Below, one piece after another: positions 1-10,115 of a stretch of DNA of 64,000 bases. The notes beneath the pieces are model-generated. The model was given only the letters and a program-made list of their open reading frames with translations, did not search any database and was not told the DNA's origin. Origin of the DNA: Primula veris (taxonomy: Eukaryota > Streptophyta > Magnoliopsida > Ericales > Primulaceae); contig OY821743.1 in the NCBI GenBank assembly GCA_963682055.1, positions 31,172,702-31,236,701 of the forward strand. The letters are read 5' to 3'. Numbering within the stretch: position 1 is the stretch's first letter; every line of letters starts with the position of its first letter. Made by a program: the position numbers and the translations under genes.

Positions 1-12
1 TCTACCATTTTC

Positions 13-311
13 AGGGATTTTAACAGTTTTGTACCGAATACTATACACCGTTTCTCAATTTAATAATCCAATTTATTACCTTCTACTACCAAAATAACTC
101 AATTTATTACCCCCTTCATCAATTTTGTAGTTGAAGGTACTGAATTGATAAAAAAAAGTGTATTGTATACTGTATTAAATTTTTAATTTTAGGTGACGTC
201 ATTGCCACGTCACTTTCTGTTAAGCAACTGGCGTTGAATAATTATTTTGGTAGTTGAAGGTACTAAATTGAAAAATGTTTATAGTACAAGGTAATAAACT
301 GTTTAAATCCC
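13..311. mobile_element. MITE with ~100-bp inverted repeats, Mutator-like
   Basis: The ends read GGGATTTTAACAGTTT and, on the other strand from the right, GGGATTTAAACAGTTT; similarity continues inward for about 100 bp on each arm. The 9-bp direct repeat ACCATTTTC lies at 4-12 and 312-320, as expected for a Mutator-type target duplication. There is no coding capacity. Family assignment rests on the 9-bp duplication and long arms. Confidence 0.65.
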
Positions 312-556
312 ACCATTTTCCAATACCCTTTATTCAAAATTAGGTTCATCCAGCTTCTGGCTTTTCTTGACCAAAAGATCCAGAATTTCTTAGCTTTTAA
401 ACCGGTCAATGAAGAAGAATTGTCAAATTGGCAGCTCCTTTTGGCTTAGGTCTCGATTTTGCCTTTCTAAAGAACCTGAGCTTTTCATAGTTCATTGTCA
501 AATTTTGTGTAACCCACTAACATAAACAATGAATTTAAGTTAGTTACGTAATACTC

Positions 557-933
557 GACATTTCTATGTTTTTATACCCTCTACTTACACCTCACCTTGG
601 TTTAGTGTGCTGTAGTACGGAAGATTTTGTTTCGTAGCCTCTACTTTAACATTATCACGTTTTTGTACTACTAACGTTAATTCTTGGATGTAATGATGAC
701 GTGATGTTGACAAAAATGACTAGAATACCCCTCTATCTAAGAGAAATGGGTGATGTGGTGGTAATGACGCCACCGACACATCATTATTTCATCTGACAAT
801 TAACGTTAGGGTTAAAACCGTGAGATTTTTGAAGTAGAGGGTAGTACTAAAGAGAATTATCGGTAGTAGAGGGCAATAAACCGAAATGGAGTGAAATTAG
901 AGGGTATAAAAACATAAAAATAAAATAAAAAAG
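557..933. mobile_element. MITE, Mutator-like, 9-bp target duplication
   Basis: Inverted repeats of about 39 bp (TATGTTTTTATACCCTCTA at the left, its complement near 895-918) enclose non-coding sequence. GTAATACTC is repeated at 548-556 and 934-942. The outermost bases of the two ends match less well than the inner part, so exact termini are tentative. Confidence 0.5.
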
Positions 934-942
934 GTAATACTC

Positions 943-1342
943 CCTTCGTCCCCGATTTGTTAGTCATGTAAGGTAAAAACAGATGGTCCATTTGTCCCTA
1001 AATAAGTATCCACTGTGAAATAGGTACAACTACGACTTACAAAATTATGTAACTTTTGCAATTTCATAGTTCATTGTCTAACTATGAATTAAGGGATTAA
1101 CTTCCCGAAGATTTTCATTTAGACAATTTGAATACGAAAATGTACGAGTTGAAACTTGACTTAATTGCTTATTGTATGCTTATAATATCTTCAATTTAAA
1201 TACGAATTTCTACAAGTCAAAACTTCACTTAACTTAAGTGCTTATCGTATGCTCATTTAGCAGCTGCTATAGTAAGCATTTAAGAGGACATAATAATAAA
1301 CTTGGACTTTTGTGTTTAGTTTACACTTTGCCTTGTTTATTA
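943..1342. other. Intergenic, nothing recognised
   Basis: AT-rich non-coding stretch. It begins with a Stowaway-like CTCCCTTCGTCCC string, but I found no matching opposite end. Confidence 0.4.
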
Positions 1343-1564
1343 CTCCTCCGTTTCATATTGATTGTCCACTATGAATAAACGCCCATTTTGGTATTCATAA
1401 TTTTTTTAACTAAATTGCCGAAATGATAATTTTGAAAAAACTCCCATATAGTCATTAATTTGGGTAGAATTTTCAAATTTGTCATTTTATCAATTTAGGT
1501 ACAAATAATTTGCGTCTTAGAATTCACTTATTTTCGTAGTGGAAAAGTAATTGGAACGGACGAG
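1343..1564. mobile_element. Stowaway-type MITE
   Basis: The left end CTCCTCCGTTTCATATTGAT and the complement of the right end CTCGTCCGTTCCAATTACTT form inverted repeats of about 30 bp, flanked by TA on both sides (1341-1342 and 1565-1566). This matches plant Stowaway (Tc1/mariner-derived) elements. It has no ORF. Confidence 0.65.
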
Positions 1565-1566
1565 TA

Positions 1567-2064
1567 TGATTGTTTTACTATTGGTGTTTTAAAGAAAGAT
1601 AATTGGGAAAGTTTCATAAAGGGGCTACTTTAGTAACGTGGCCTAACGTTTTGGGACATCCATAGAAGGCAGTGACCAAACAAATTGGAAAAGAGAGAGT
1701 ATTGATTTCGACTGAGGTTGGTTTACAGTTAGAGCACGGTTTCTGATGAACTGTTTGTAGGTCAAGCTGTTGAATAAGGTTTTACAGTATGAAAAAATTG
1801 TTCAAAAAGGTGGCTTAGCTGAATGATGGCTTGTTAAATCTAGCTTTTGAGCCAATAAGTCTGGTCAATGAGGTAGAGAAAACTAGTTCATCTAGCCCAT
1901 AGGTGGAACTAGGAGTATGCTAAACGGGGTTGTACGCCCCGCAAATTAAGAAAAAGTCATCTTTTACCATATGTTTTAACAAAAAGTTGTTGATGGCCTT
2001 TTCGGTGGATGCAAAATTACAAAAAGAATATGTGCTCAAAATTCAAAACCTTCCATACTGGAAT
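1567..2064. other. Intergenic or upstream thioredoxin intron, no gene seen
   Basis: No convincing coding sequence. If the thioredoxin y transit-peptide exon lies left of the window, this stretch and the Cassandra element would be inside its first intron; that is inference. Confidence 0.3.
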
Positions 2065-2069
2065 CCTGG

Positions 2070-2360
2070 TGTAACGATCCGGCCCTACGGACCGAACCGT
2101 CACGCCCGTATCAACAATATTGTCCGCTTTGGCACAACTTCCCAGGGGGGTCACCCATCCTGGTACTACTCCAAGTTAAGCACGCTTAACTGTGGAGTTC
2201 CGTCCTCGCTGTTGTGCCGCACGGCTTTAAAAGGCCTTGTTGATAGGAAATGGATCTTTAAGCTCATATACCACACGGGTACTCTCATATCTGGGCGATG
2301 TGGGACTGACGCACAACATCGCACCACAGAATTTCCTTCCTGGAAATCTGGGTCGTCACA
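2070..2360 (-). repeat. Cassandra 3' LTR (minus orientation)
   Basis: This is the downstream LTR in element orientation. It lies next to the polypurine tract and its outer flank is CCTGG. It matches the other LTR except at two sites (CACGCCC/CACGGCC and CATCGC/CACCGC). Confidence 0.9.
2131..2200 (-). promoter_or_regulatory. 5S rRNA-derived pol III promoter segment, left LTR
   Basis: On the minus strand this reads as plant 5S rDNA: AGTTAAGCGTGCTT (box A), GAGTAGTACCAGGATGG (intermediate element) and GGTGACCCCCCTGGGAAGT (box C), in the right order. The 5' third of 5S is not recognisable, so this is a promoter-bearing relic and not a 5S gene. Confidence 0.85.
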
Positions 2361-2456
2361 ATCACCCTCCCTTTAGGCACGACGTCCTCGTCGGGCACGT
2401 TGTCCTTCAGGGGCACACACACACGTGCTAGTCCCCACATTTCCGGCCAGATAGAG

Positions 2457-2468
2457 GCTCTGATACCA
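2457..2468 (-). other. Cassandra primer binding site (tRNA-iMet)
   Basis: The minus strand reads TGGTATCAGAGC two bases inside the 5' LTR, complementary to the 3' end of plant initiator tRNA-Met. The matching polypurine tract, AAAGGGAGGGTGAT, lies at 2361-2374 directly before the 3' LTR. Confidence 0.9.
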
Positions 2469-2470
2469 TT

Positions 2471-2761
2471 TGTAACGATCCGGCCCTACGGACCGAACCG
2501 TCACGGCCGTATCAACAATATTGTCCGCTTTGGCACAACTTCCCAGGGGGGTCACCCATCCTGGTACTACTCCAAGTTAAGCACGCTTAACTGTGGAGTT
2601 CCGTCCTCGCTGTTGTGCCGCACGGCTTTAAAAGGCCTTGTTGATAGGAAATGGATCTTTAAGCTCATATACCACACGGGTACTCTCATATCTGGGCGAT
2701 GTGGGACTGACGCACAACACCGCACCACAGAATTTCCTTCCTGGAAATCTGGGTCGTCACA
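2471..2761 (-). repeat. Cassandra 5' LTR (minus orientation)
   Basis: This is the upstream LTR in element orientation. It is followed on the minus strand by AA and then the tRNA-Met primer site. Its outer flank is CCTGG at 2762-2766. Confidence 0.9.
2532..2601 (-). promoter_or_regulatory. 5S rRNA-derived pol III promoter segment, right LTR
   Basis: Same 5S-like box A, intermediate element and box C order as in the left LTR, on the minus strand. In the 5' LTR this copy is placed to drive the element's own transcript. Confidence 0.85.
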
Positions 2762-3282
2762 CCTGGTTTGGCCACTTCTAGCCCAAAACTTCCGTCTTAG
2801 TGAATTATACACAAATACTAGTTTTTAGGATATTTTGGACTACAACTTACAAGTAAGACTAAAACTTTGCAAACAAACAAGCCTGAGAAAGCTAGGGGGG
2901 TATTTTCGTACCATAACTTACTAATGCAGTCCCATCAGAATTCCAGTCAAGGGTTTTGGGGAGAAAGTACTACTAGGTTGATGGTGTTTCTACTTTGGTC
3001 TTTTCTTGTCCCGAGAAAAATTGTAACATCAGCAATTTATATGCTAATCGTCTTGGTAAAAGATGGTGAGTTAATAGACCGAGGTATCAAGATCAGCTGC
3101 AAAAACTAATGGATGTGATGTGAGTAAGCATAAGATTGAGTCATATAGGTTTGCTGACTACAGTTCTATTTAAATTTCACTTTTTCAAAAGAAATGTCTC
3201 ACAACTATAACTTATAGGAGTTCCCTCTTAGTCTCAACTCTCAACTGAACAGTATGTTGGCTTTTGTTTTTCAAAACGTTGC

Positions 3283-3410
3283 ACAGTTAACTTGTTTAGT
3301 TATTACCCACTACCCAGTCATGGATTCATAAATTACATCAACTTACATTCGATTTTATATTACACTCGGGTTGCTGCCAATAAAGAGGCGATTTCTTCAT
3401 TACCCAGTTA
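3283..3410 (+). repeat. Partial tandem duplicate of intron end and exon start
   Basis: The sequence around 3283-3401 (GTTAACTTGTTTA, then GGTTGCTGCCAATAAAGAGG, then TTTCTTCATT) is repeated with changes at 3403-3460, where it forms the start of the thioredoxin y exon. The upstream copy has lost the acceptor AG (CGGGTTG instead of CAGGTTG) and runs into a different frame, so it looks like a dead duplicate of the exon start. Confidence 0.6.
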
Positions 3411-3426
3411 ACTTGTTTACTACCAG

Positions 3427-4853
3427 GTTGCTGCCAAGAACGAAGTGGTTTCTTCATTTGAGGAAATGTTGGTAAATTCTGACAAGCCCGTACTGGTTGA
3501 TTTCTATGCAACTTGGTAGGTTCTACTTATTAAACTACTTTTCAATGAGATGCATTTGCAATGTATATGTGTTCAAATTACATTTCCTTTTCACAAACGA
3601 TCCATTGTCGTTAACTATGTGGATGTACTCTCTTCGTATTGTTCTTAGTAGGATCTTATAAACTATTTAGGATGTCAGTTTATGGGTGTTTCTCTTTTCG
3701 GGTTCTTTTGGCCTTAGGTGTTTCTTTACTGAAGAAAGCCTTACGAGTTTAAATTTTTTTCTTATAAAAGTGTAATTTTAATAATTTCTTAGATAATTTC
3801 CCTGGTTTTTTTATTTGGCCGACTCAGGGAATGTAACGTGGATAGTGTGAATCTATGACAAAATACGTGTTTCCACACACGCATAAATAGGGTGGGATTT
3901 TTGGATGAGAAACTGCAGCAATTTTAGAGAAACTCGTTATTTTTTAACCTAAAGTAGCAAGGCTTCAAATATTTGGTTTGTTTCAAGTATGATCAAATCT
4001 AGATTATGACCATGCTACAACAAGATGTGGAATCTTGATTTAGGAAACTTTTTCGGTTTGAGTGCTACTAGGTGACTGATCACAAAATCAAAATTACTCT
4101 CTTATTGCAGGTGCGGACCTTGTCAATTTATGGTTCCTATTCTGAATGAAGTTAGTGTTTCTCTCATAGATAAGATTCACGTTGTGAAAGTGGATACCGA
4201 GAAGGATCCTGAGCTGGCTGATAAGTATAACATTGAGGCTTTGCCTACCTTCATCTTGTTTAAGGATGGGGAGCCTCATGATCGTTTTGTAAGTAAATTT
4301 CAAATTTACAGTTTTTTTTTTTAATCTGGCGATTTTCAAGTTACAACTATATTACAATCTTGACTATAGCCATTCCAAATGTTAATAGGCAAGGGAGAAA
4401 TAAGCAACTTGTATTTTTTGTTAGATTCTGTATAATACAACTTTTAGATTACTTGATCAGCAATTAGCCTGTCTGCCAAGTACTTCCACATTTGACATCA
4501 ATATCTACCAAAAATGATTGCCGACTACGACAGTTTTTAGATGTAGATGCTGTATTTTTTTTAAATTGCTTTAGTCTTGGTTCTGAATAAAAATGAAATA
4601 GACTCTTGACATTTGTTGGTCACCATACCCAAAGCATTAGCAGGCTGGCTAATTCTGTGTCTACAACAAATTTCGTCTATTTGAATTCAGAAAAGAGTTT
4701 AAGAAACATAATCACAATGTGCATGTTTTCCCCCTCTTAGTTTTGAGTTAAATCTTATTCAGCGTTGTTTGTTTTAATTACCTACAGGAGGGGGCTTTGA
4801 CAGCAAATCAGCTCATCGAACGCATAGAGTCTTCTTTAGAAGTAAAGCAGTAG
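3427..4853 (+). CDS. TRX-Y: Plastid thioredoxin y, 3' three exons (partial)
   Basis: Three exons join cleanly: 3427-3515, 4111-4288 and 4788-4853 (stop TAG). Each boundary has AG acceptors and GT donors, and the active-site Trp codon is split across the first intron. The product has the WCGPC redox motif, the Asp of the LVDFYATW strand and the cis-Pro motif ALPTFILF, and ends in VKQ, close to known thioredoxin y proteins. Thioredoxin y is a chloroplast disulfide reductase for peroxiredoxin Q and related targets. The N-terminal transit-peptide exon is not visible between 1 and 3426, so either it lies upstream of the window or the gene is truncated. Donors GTAGGT and GTAAGT look functional and no stop interrupts the exons. 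Confidence 0.9.
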
Positions 4854-5600
4854 CGTAGCCATCATGGTAAAACCATAAAACCTACGACTCCAATTTATCA
4901 TTCTTGCTGTAATTTGTTTGAATGGAAGAAATGTAAGCATACAATGCAGATCTTGTCACATGGCTGCAATATCTTCTTGAATTTCCAAAAAAACATTTTG
5001 CATTATTTATAGTAAGTGTTATTTATTTTTATTTTTTTATATTCTTGATCATATAACTTGAGAAACTCGTTTCCCTATAAAAATAAATAAGATTCCGGTT
5101 CTCCGTTTTTCCATTTTCCATACAAGTCTTAGTTGTTGTTTTTTGTCACATTTTATTTTTCCATTTCCGTAATGCTTCCACGTCTCTTATACCAGCAACT
5201 GTCTTCTTGACAATATAAGAAAGAGCGTTGTTATTACAACCCAAAAAATCTATATAAACTCTTACCCGATAAGTTGGCTTGTCTAGTCATACTTATACAA
5301 ACACTATTATAAGTCAATGTAAGTCTAAATATATGAGTAATGTATTATAAATATTGATAATAAAAAATACAACTACAAATTAAAAAAAAAATGAATAAGT
5401 GATAATTATATTTTTTTAAAAATGTTGTTATTGTCACCTTCAAATTCAATCCGCTTACGTGGATTTTTCTAATCACACGATTCATAGGCTAGACTCACAA
5501 CTTACACACTCCATAGGCTAATAAATTACATATTTATCCGTCCAAATATACATAAAATTATATAATTTGATAAATCAAAATATAAATATTCACATAATAG
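4854..5600. other. 3' flank of thioredoxin gene, no gene
   Basis: The first part is presumably 3' UTR; the rest is AT-rich with no reading frame of interest. I could not place a clear poly(A) signal. Confidence 0.4.
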
Positions 5601-5607
5601 AAATACA

Positions 5608-5895
5608 ATCTATTAAAAACTCAAATAAAAATATACTAGAATCATATTTGAGTCTATCCTAAATTTAAATATTAATAAAAAATATAAAAATATAAAAATC
5701 CAACCCACTAAAAACTCAAATAAAAATATATTAGAACCCTGGTTGAGCCTATACTAAATTTAAATATTAATTAAAAATAAAAAAATTTGTTAAATATAAA
5801 ATCCAACCTACTAAAAACTCAAATAAAAATATATTAAAACTCTAGCCTAACCTAAATTTAAATATTAATTAAAAATAAAAAATAAAATGTTAAAT
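5608..5895. repeat. Three-copy AT-rich tandem repeat, ~92-103 bp
   Basis: ACTAAAAACTCAAATAAAAATATA recurs with starts near 5608, 5700 and 5803. Each copy is followed by a diverged GAGCCTATACTAAATTTAAATATTAATTAAAAATAAAAA tail. It has no coding capacity. Confidence 0.6.
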
Positions 5896-7267
5896 ATATT
5901 ATTAATAACAATCAAAACACTTGATTAGGTAGATATGTCATGTAATGTGACATAATTATTAAATTGTTACAATTTAACATGAACAATTAAAACTAATGAT
6001 AAGTGAATTTGCTATATGTATATGCCACGTCAACGGATTGATTTTTTTGTTATAAAAATAGACGAAAAAAAATCATTTCATGTATGTAATATTGTTCAAA
6101 AAGTGTGTATAGCGAGTTTCATTTTCTGTGGACTATGTTGGGGTGTTATAAAAAAGTAACCTTGCCGACAGTGGCCCAGCTCAACATATTATTCAATGGA
6201 CCCCTAATGACATCCCTTTCTTCTGTTACTTCAGTATTATTTTTCAAATAAATTAAGAAATGGGAATATTTTAGGCCGGTGCCAACCTATATTAAACTTT
6301 AGGCCATTTTTTTCAACTATTTAAATTTTTGGCTGATTCCACATATTTAACTCCAAAAAATCAATAAAATAAGGGGAAATCAGAAAGAAAGAACAAGACA
6401 GAAAATTACTAGGACAAATATTGAAAATTAGGAAAAAAAATCAGATAATTTATAAAAAGCTAAAAAAGGCTTTAAAAGGCCGAGAAGCCACATTGAAAAA
6501 TGGTTATATAAAAAACTTCACAAATCCAAAAAATCTTGAAAAAATAAAATAAAATTTAAAAACACTAGAAATAGATGGGAAAAATAAAAAATAAAAAAGG
6601 ACAAAAAAGAGACGGGAAAAGCCAAAATATCAAAAAATACTTTGGAGAAATTAAGACTTCGAAGAAATGGCAAAAACCTTTAAAACACAAAAATCACGGA
6701 AAAAATTCAAAAACACTAGAAAAAATCATTTAGTTTGTTTTTCAAATAGTCTAACCGACAAAATACACTAAACAAGTACTAACATAGTAAATAGTGTGAG
6801 TCATTTGGAATGTTCCTGAAAAAGTTTAAATGACAAAAACACGATAAATGTGGATTGATTGAATCATTTTAGACTGTTTTTACGTTCATTTGCAAATACT
6901 CTATGGTCGTTTTGAAAATAGTTTATGAACATTTTGAAAAAAGTGTAGGATCATTTGAAAACAATGTGGTCATATGAAAACAGACTAATGAACAAAATAT
7001 GTTTAAAAAATAATATTTATACTTAAATGGGTACGACCAGAACTATCATAGTGAAAATTGTAATTACTTATTATAAACATTTTGAGTCAAAATTGGTTGT
7101 TTTCCAATAATTTGGATCAAATAGCAATTCAACTAGGATTTATGGGCATGACCGCATGACTGTGATTAACGGATTTATTATGTTTTCGTCCAAAACCGAC
7201 CCGTAAACATATCTGCATGATTAATTATTTTGTCTGTTATTTTAAGCACAAATATTACGCCAACTAA
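5896..7267. other. AT-rich intergenic, nothing recognised
   Basis: About 1.4 kb of A-rich sequence with many stops in all frames. No gene, terminal repeats or RNA gene was found. Confidence 0.4.
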
Positions 7268-7445
7268 CACTACAAAATAATGTTTGATTTAGTGAGAGTC
7301 AAAAACTGTCACAAGTCTGTCACTAATTTAAAAAACTGTCACAAATCTGTCGCAAATTGACTAAACTGTCACAAAGCCGTCATAAAAACCGTCGCTAATA
7401 AGCTCGTAACAAAAAATACCGTCACTAATCCCGTCACTATTTAAG
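7268..7445. mobile_element. CACTA transposon terminus fragment
   Basis: CACTACAAAA starts the segment and is followed by clustered subterminal repeats of the type CTGTCACAAATCTGTC, CCGTCGCTAAT and CCGTCACTAAT, in both orientations. This is the architecture of plant CACTA (En/Spm) ends. No matching opposite terminus or transposase is present, so this is a relic end. Confidence 0.5.
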
Positions 7446-7866
7446 TTTTTTTTTTTTTTTTTAACGTAAAACCTTTTTAATTATCTGATTGCATGATCAT
7501 GCATATAATTTAATGTATACCAAACAACGTAAGCTACGTAATCCACTTAGTACATTAGTAGCCTTTCACTAGCTGGTTAGTTGTTTAAGCTAGAGAAATT
7601 AATAAACAAATTTCCCAATTAAGGACAAGCCTTTGATTACGTACACTAGTTTCTTTACTTGAAACATCTTTTTAGGATAGGTGGATTATTGATTTACATT
7701 ATTGAATTAATTAGAAAATGTATCTCATGTGGAAGTCGGAAAATTTGCATGTTTGTATCCGAGACAACACATGCATTATCAAATGTGTGAGCCGATAGTT
7801 GCTAGTACCGGAAATAGAAACATAAAACACTATGAAATCTAAAATAACAAAAGATTTACACACGAA

Positions 7867-8024
7867 ATGATGACGAGGAATGGGTTACAAGAACCTGGAA
7901 TCGATAAACCAGAAATCGATAACACTGCGATCGATGGATATACATATACTCCTCCAGCCTTTGAATTAAATCCAACAGTTCAGATACTAAATAATATGGC
8001 TGAATTACCAGCAAATCGGAACAG
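7867..8024 (+). CDS. Short unassigned reading frame, possible exon
   Basis: An ATG-initiated frame of about 52 codons, rich in Ile, Asp, Pro and Asn, runs into a good donor-like AACAG|GTGGGT at 8024. Past that point the frame becomes hydrophobic and low in complexity, as an intron would. I do not recognise the protein. It could be a first exon of a small gene disrupted by the gypsy insertion at 8676, or chance. Confidence 0.2.
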
Positions 8025-8252
8025 GTGGGTCATTATGAATATTTGTAAGCAAAGTAGGGTTGTACAAAATATATTTGTCATTGTCATTCTAAATTATTAC
8101 TATTTGCTTTCCCTTTTCATTGGGTATCTGTTTTTAATATAAAGCATGCATGCATTTGTCTGCAACTTAATCAAAAAGACAATGACAATCATTTGTATGC
8201 ACATAACTACTGAATTACGGAGTTCTATGCTTACTAACGATTCCCCATGTTA

Positions 8253-8490
8253 TATTGACATAATCAATAAAAATTTCTTTCAAGTTTAATCGGATATTTA
8301 TTATCAATAAACTCGTTTATCTTTAAGAAAAACATGTTTTCCGTTTTTCATTTCCCGCATCTCGTTTCGCTTCCCGCATGTTCCCACTAGACATATTGAC
8401 ATAATAAATAAAATTTTCTTGCAAGTTTAATCGGATATTTATTATCAATAAACTTGTTTCTCTTTAAAAAAAAACATGTTTCCCGTTTTT
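8253..8490. repeat. 141-bp tandem duplication
   Basis: TATTGACATAAT(C/A)AATAAAA through the TTTCCCGTTTTT and CCCGCATCTCG tracts occurs twice, starting near 8253 and 8394, with minor differences. Confidence 0.6.
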
Positions 8491-8675
8491 GATTCCCTCA
8501 TCTCGCTTCCCGTTTCTCATTATTTCATGTGTAAGGCTTCAGAATGTTTTTTTTTTTTGCACGTTCTCGTTTCATGTTTCGCTTTTTGTTTCTGTTTCTA
8601 TTCCATGAAACAGGCTTCAAGAACTGTTGATCCCTTACAAAGTACAATGTGTTTGATAAGTTGGAGTTTTATATA

Positions 8676-9247
8676 TGATAAATCCATAACTTTGGTCGGT
8701 CGCGTTAAGGCTTTTCAACAATACTATAATAGTAAATCAACTGTAAATAATGACACTTCCTGATCTTTATTATTGCTCGGATTATTATCCTTATTCGGAC
8801 TATTACACTTGCTCGGATTAGTATCTCTGTTTTACAATTGTACTCGACTTGACTATTTAATCTCTCTTCTTGGTCTTTTTCTCCTTTTATTCGGTGCTCG
8901 GCTTTATCTCTGCTCGGTTTATTTCCTGGCGTGATATGCCTTGACTAGTTTCTCTCTTTTCTCAACTTCTCTCTATATTTTTTGGATAGATTTTCTGGTC
9001 CATTTCTAGGAGGGGTAGTTGGCTATTTATAGGCAACTATGCCTTCTATGATGTTGACAAATGTCTTCATCCCAGGGGGTTTTTCAGACATGGGTCCCCA
9101 GTTGAGTGGGCTTGGGCTTTTGATAGTAATACCTTATTTTCCTATAAAAGGCATAAGATGACCCATTTAAGCGTTGGGTACCCATTTATAAAGTGGGCTG
9201 ATTATTACCCGAATAGAATATTCGGGTCCAATTTTTATGCTCTATCA
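8676..9247 (-). repeat. 3' LTR of the gypsy element
   Basis: On the minus strand it starts TGATAGAGCATAAAAATTGG and ends TTTATCA. It sits next to a weak purine-rich tract (GAGGAAGTCAGGAAG on the minus strand, 9248-9275). The outer target duplication is ATATA at 8671-8675. Confidence 0.92.
9143..9150 (+). promoter_or_regulatory. Opposite-strand TATA box in the 3' LTR
   Basis: CCTATAAAAGGC on the plus strand faces the antisense genes. It closely resembles the boxes at 9431 and 10059 that precede the first two small genes. It is conserved in both LTRs, so the LTR may be a bidirectional promoter. This is inference from sequence only. Confidence 0.4.
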
Positions 9248-9430
9248 AGTGCTTCCTGACTTCCTCGGCGTGGTTTCCATGTCGAGGGAGTCATGTTCGG
9301 TCTGTCGAGGATATTACTTCGGTCTTGTCGTTCCCAATACTTCATTGAGATACGCAACAGACTCATGACGGTTCCATGGGGGGCCCATTTAATGTTTCCT
9401 ATCCTAATGTCTTTCTTCGAGGAAAACTCC

Positions 9431-9438
9431 TATAAAAG
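9431..9438 (+). promoter_or_regulatory. TATA box of antisense small gene 1
   Basis: CCTATAAAAGGGTG lies 60 bp before the ATG at 9491, a normal distance for a plant pol II core promoter with a short leader. Confidence 0.6.
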
Positions 9439-9490
9439 GGTGTGCCCCCTCCATAATTAGGCATTTTACTACTACTTTGCTCGTGACGTA

Positions 9491-9811
9491 ATGGCTTCCT
9501 CTGGTTCTACTGGTGAGAGCTCCTTTAATTATATTTCTTATTTAGAAATGGAGATCAAGAAATCTCGTACCGCGAATAAGAAACTCGTGGACAAGGTTTC
9601 AAATTACAAGAAAAGGTTGTCTGACATGGATTCTGATCATCATGTGACGATGGCCGATCGGGATTGGGCTTACGAGCATATAAAGAGGCTCGAGGCTAAT
9701 CTGGCCAAGCAGAAGGCAGCAAAAAGGGCCTATAAGCTTGCCTTCAAGGAGTTGCATGCTCGGTCTAAACCGAGTTCGGATGACGATGAAGAAGGCTCTT
9801 CCTCAAAATAA
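9491..9811 (+). CDS. Antisense small coiled-coil protein 1 (106 aa)
   Basis: An uninterrupted ATG-to-stop frame antisense to the gypsy genes. The product is Ser-rich at the N-terminus, has a long charged helix with heptad-like hydrophobics (about residues 15-90), then an acidic Ser/Asp tail. The segment KRAYKLAFKELHARSK recurs nearly unchanged in the next gene downstream, so the two are duplicates. A TATA box lies 60 bp upstream and AATAAA follows near 9890. I recognise no domain and cannot assign a function. Its position within a retrotransposon suggests an element-encoded accessory protein. Confidence 0.6.
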   Translation: MASSGSTGESSFNYISYLEMEIKKSRTANKKLVDKVSNYKKRLSDMDSDHHVTMADRDWAYEHIKRLEANLAKQKAAKRAYKLAFKELHARSKPSSDDDEEGSSSK

Positions 9812-10058
9812 TTAGTATTTTGTGATTTCTGTTGTAATTTCTTTTGAATGGGGAGTCTTCTCCTCAGTTGTAATCGAATGCTTTTGAAATTAATAAAATA
9901 TTTCCTTATCCTTGTTCTTGTCTGTTCATCTTCTTGATATCTTTTTGGATGACTTTAATTGGATTTGGAACTGTGGTTAATTTGCCGTAAATGCTCTTGG
10001 GAAGTTCAAGAGGTGGTATTTCTTCGAGATGACCTTTGATCTACTCCTTGTTTCTTCC

Positions 10059-10066
10059 TATAAAAG
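10059..10066 (+). promoter_or_regulatory. TATA box of antisense small gene 2
   Basis: CCTATAAAAGGGAA lies 57 bp before the ATG at 10116, almost the same sequence and spacing as in gene 1. Confidence 0.6.
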
Positions 10067-10115
10067 GGAACTGTCCCTGTATTCTTTATGCAATTCATTC
10101 TTTATTAACGAACAA

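Larger units (their letters stand above)
2070..2761 (-). mobile_element. Cassandra TRIM retrotransposon, complete
   Basis: Two 291-bp LTRs (2070-2360 and 2471-2761) differ at only two positions by eye and flank a 110-bp internal region with no coding capacity. Read on the minus strand, the LTR starts TGTGACGACCC and ends GATCGTTACA. The primer binding site and polypurine tract sit exactly inside the LTRs, and CCTGG duplicates the target at 2065-2069 and 2762-2766. Each LTR carries 5S rRNA-like sequence, the hallmark of Cassandra. The element cannot encode its own enzymes and must be mobilised in trans. Near-identical LTRs indicate recent insertion. Confidence 0.93.

Noticed and set aside
2131..2601. 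Functional 5S rRNA genes
   Set aside because: Only the internal promoter part of 5S is present, and it is embedded in LTRs. These are Cassandra sequences and not rDNA units.
1930..2828. Frames of 148 and 142 codons at the left edge
   Set aside because: They are readings through the Cassandra LTRs, which are non-coding; the two frames are almost identical because the LTRs are.
7290..7440. CRISPR-like array in the GTCAC repeats
   Set aside because: Spacing is irregular, motifs occur in both orientations, and the DNA is from a plant nucleus. CACTA subterminal repeats explain it.
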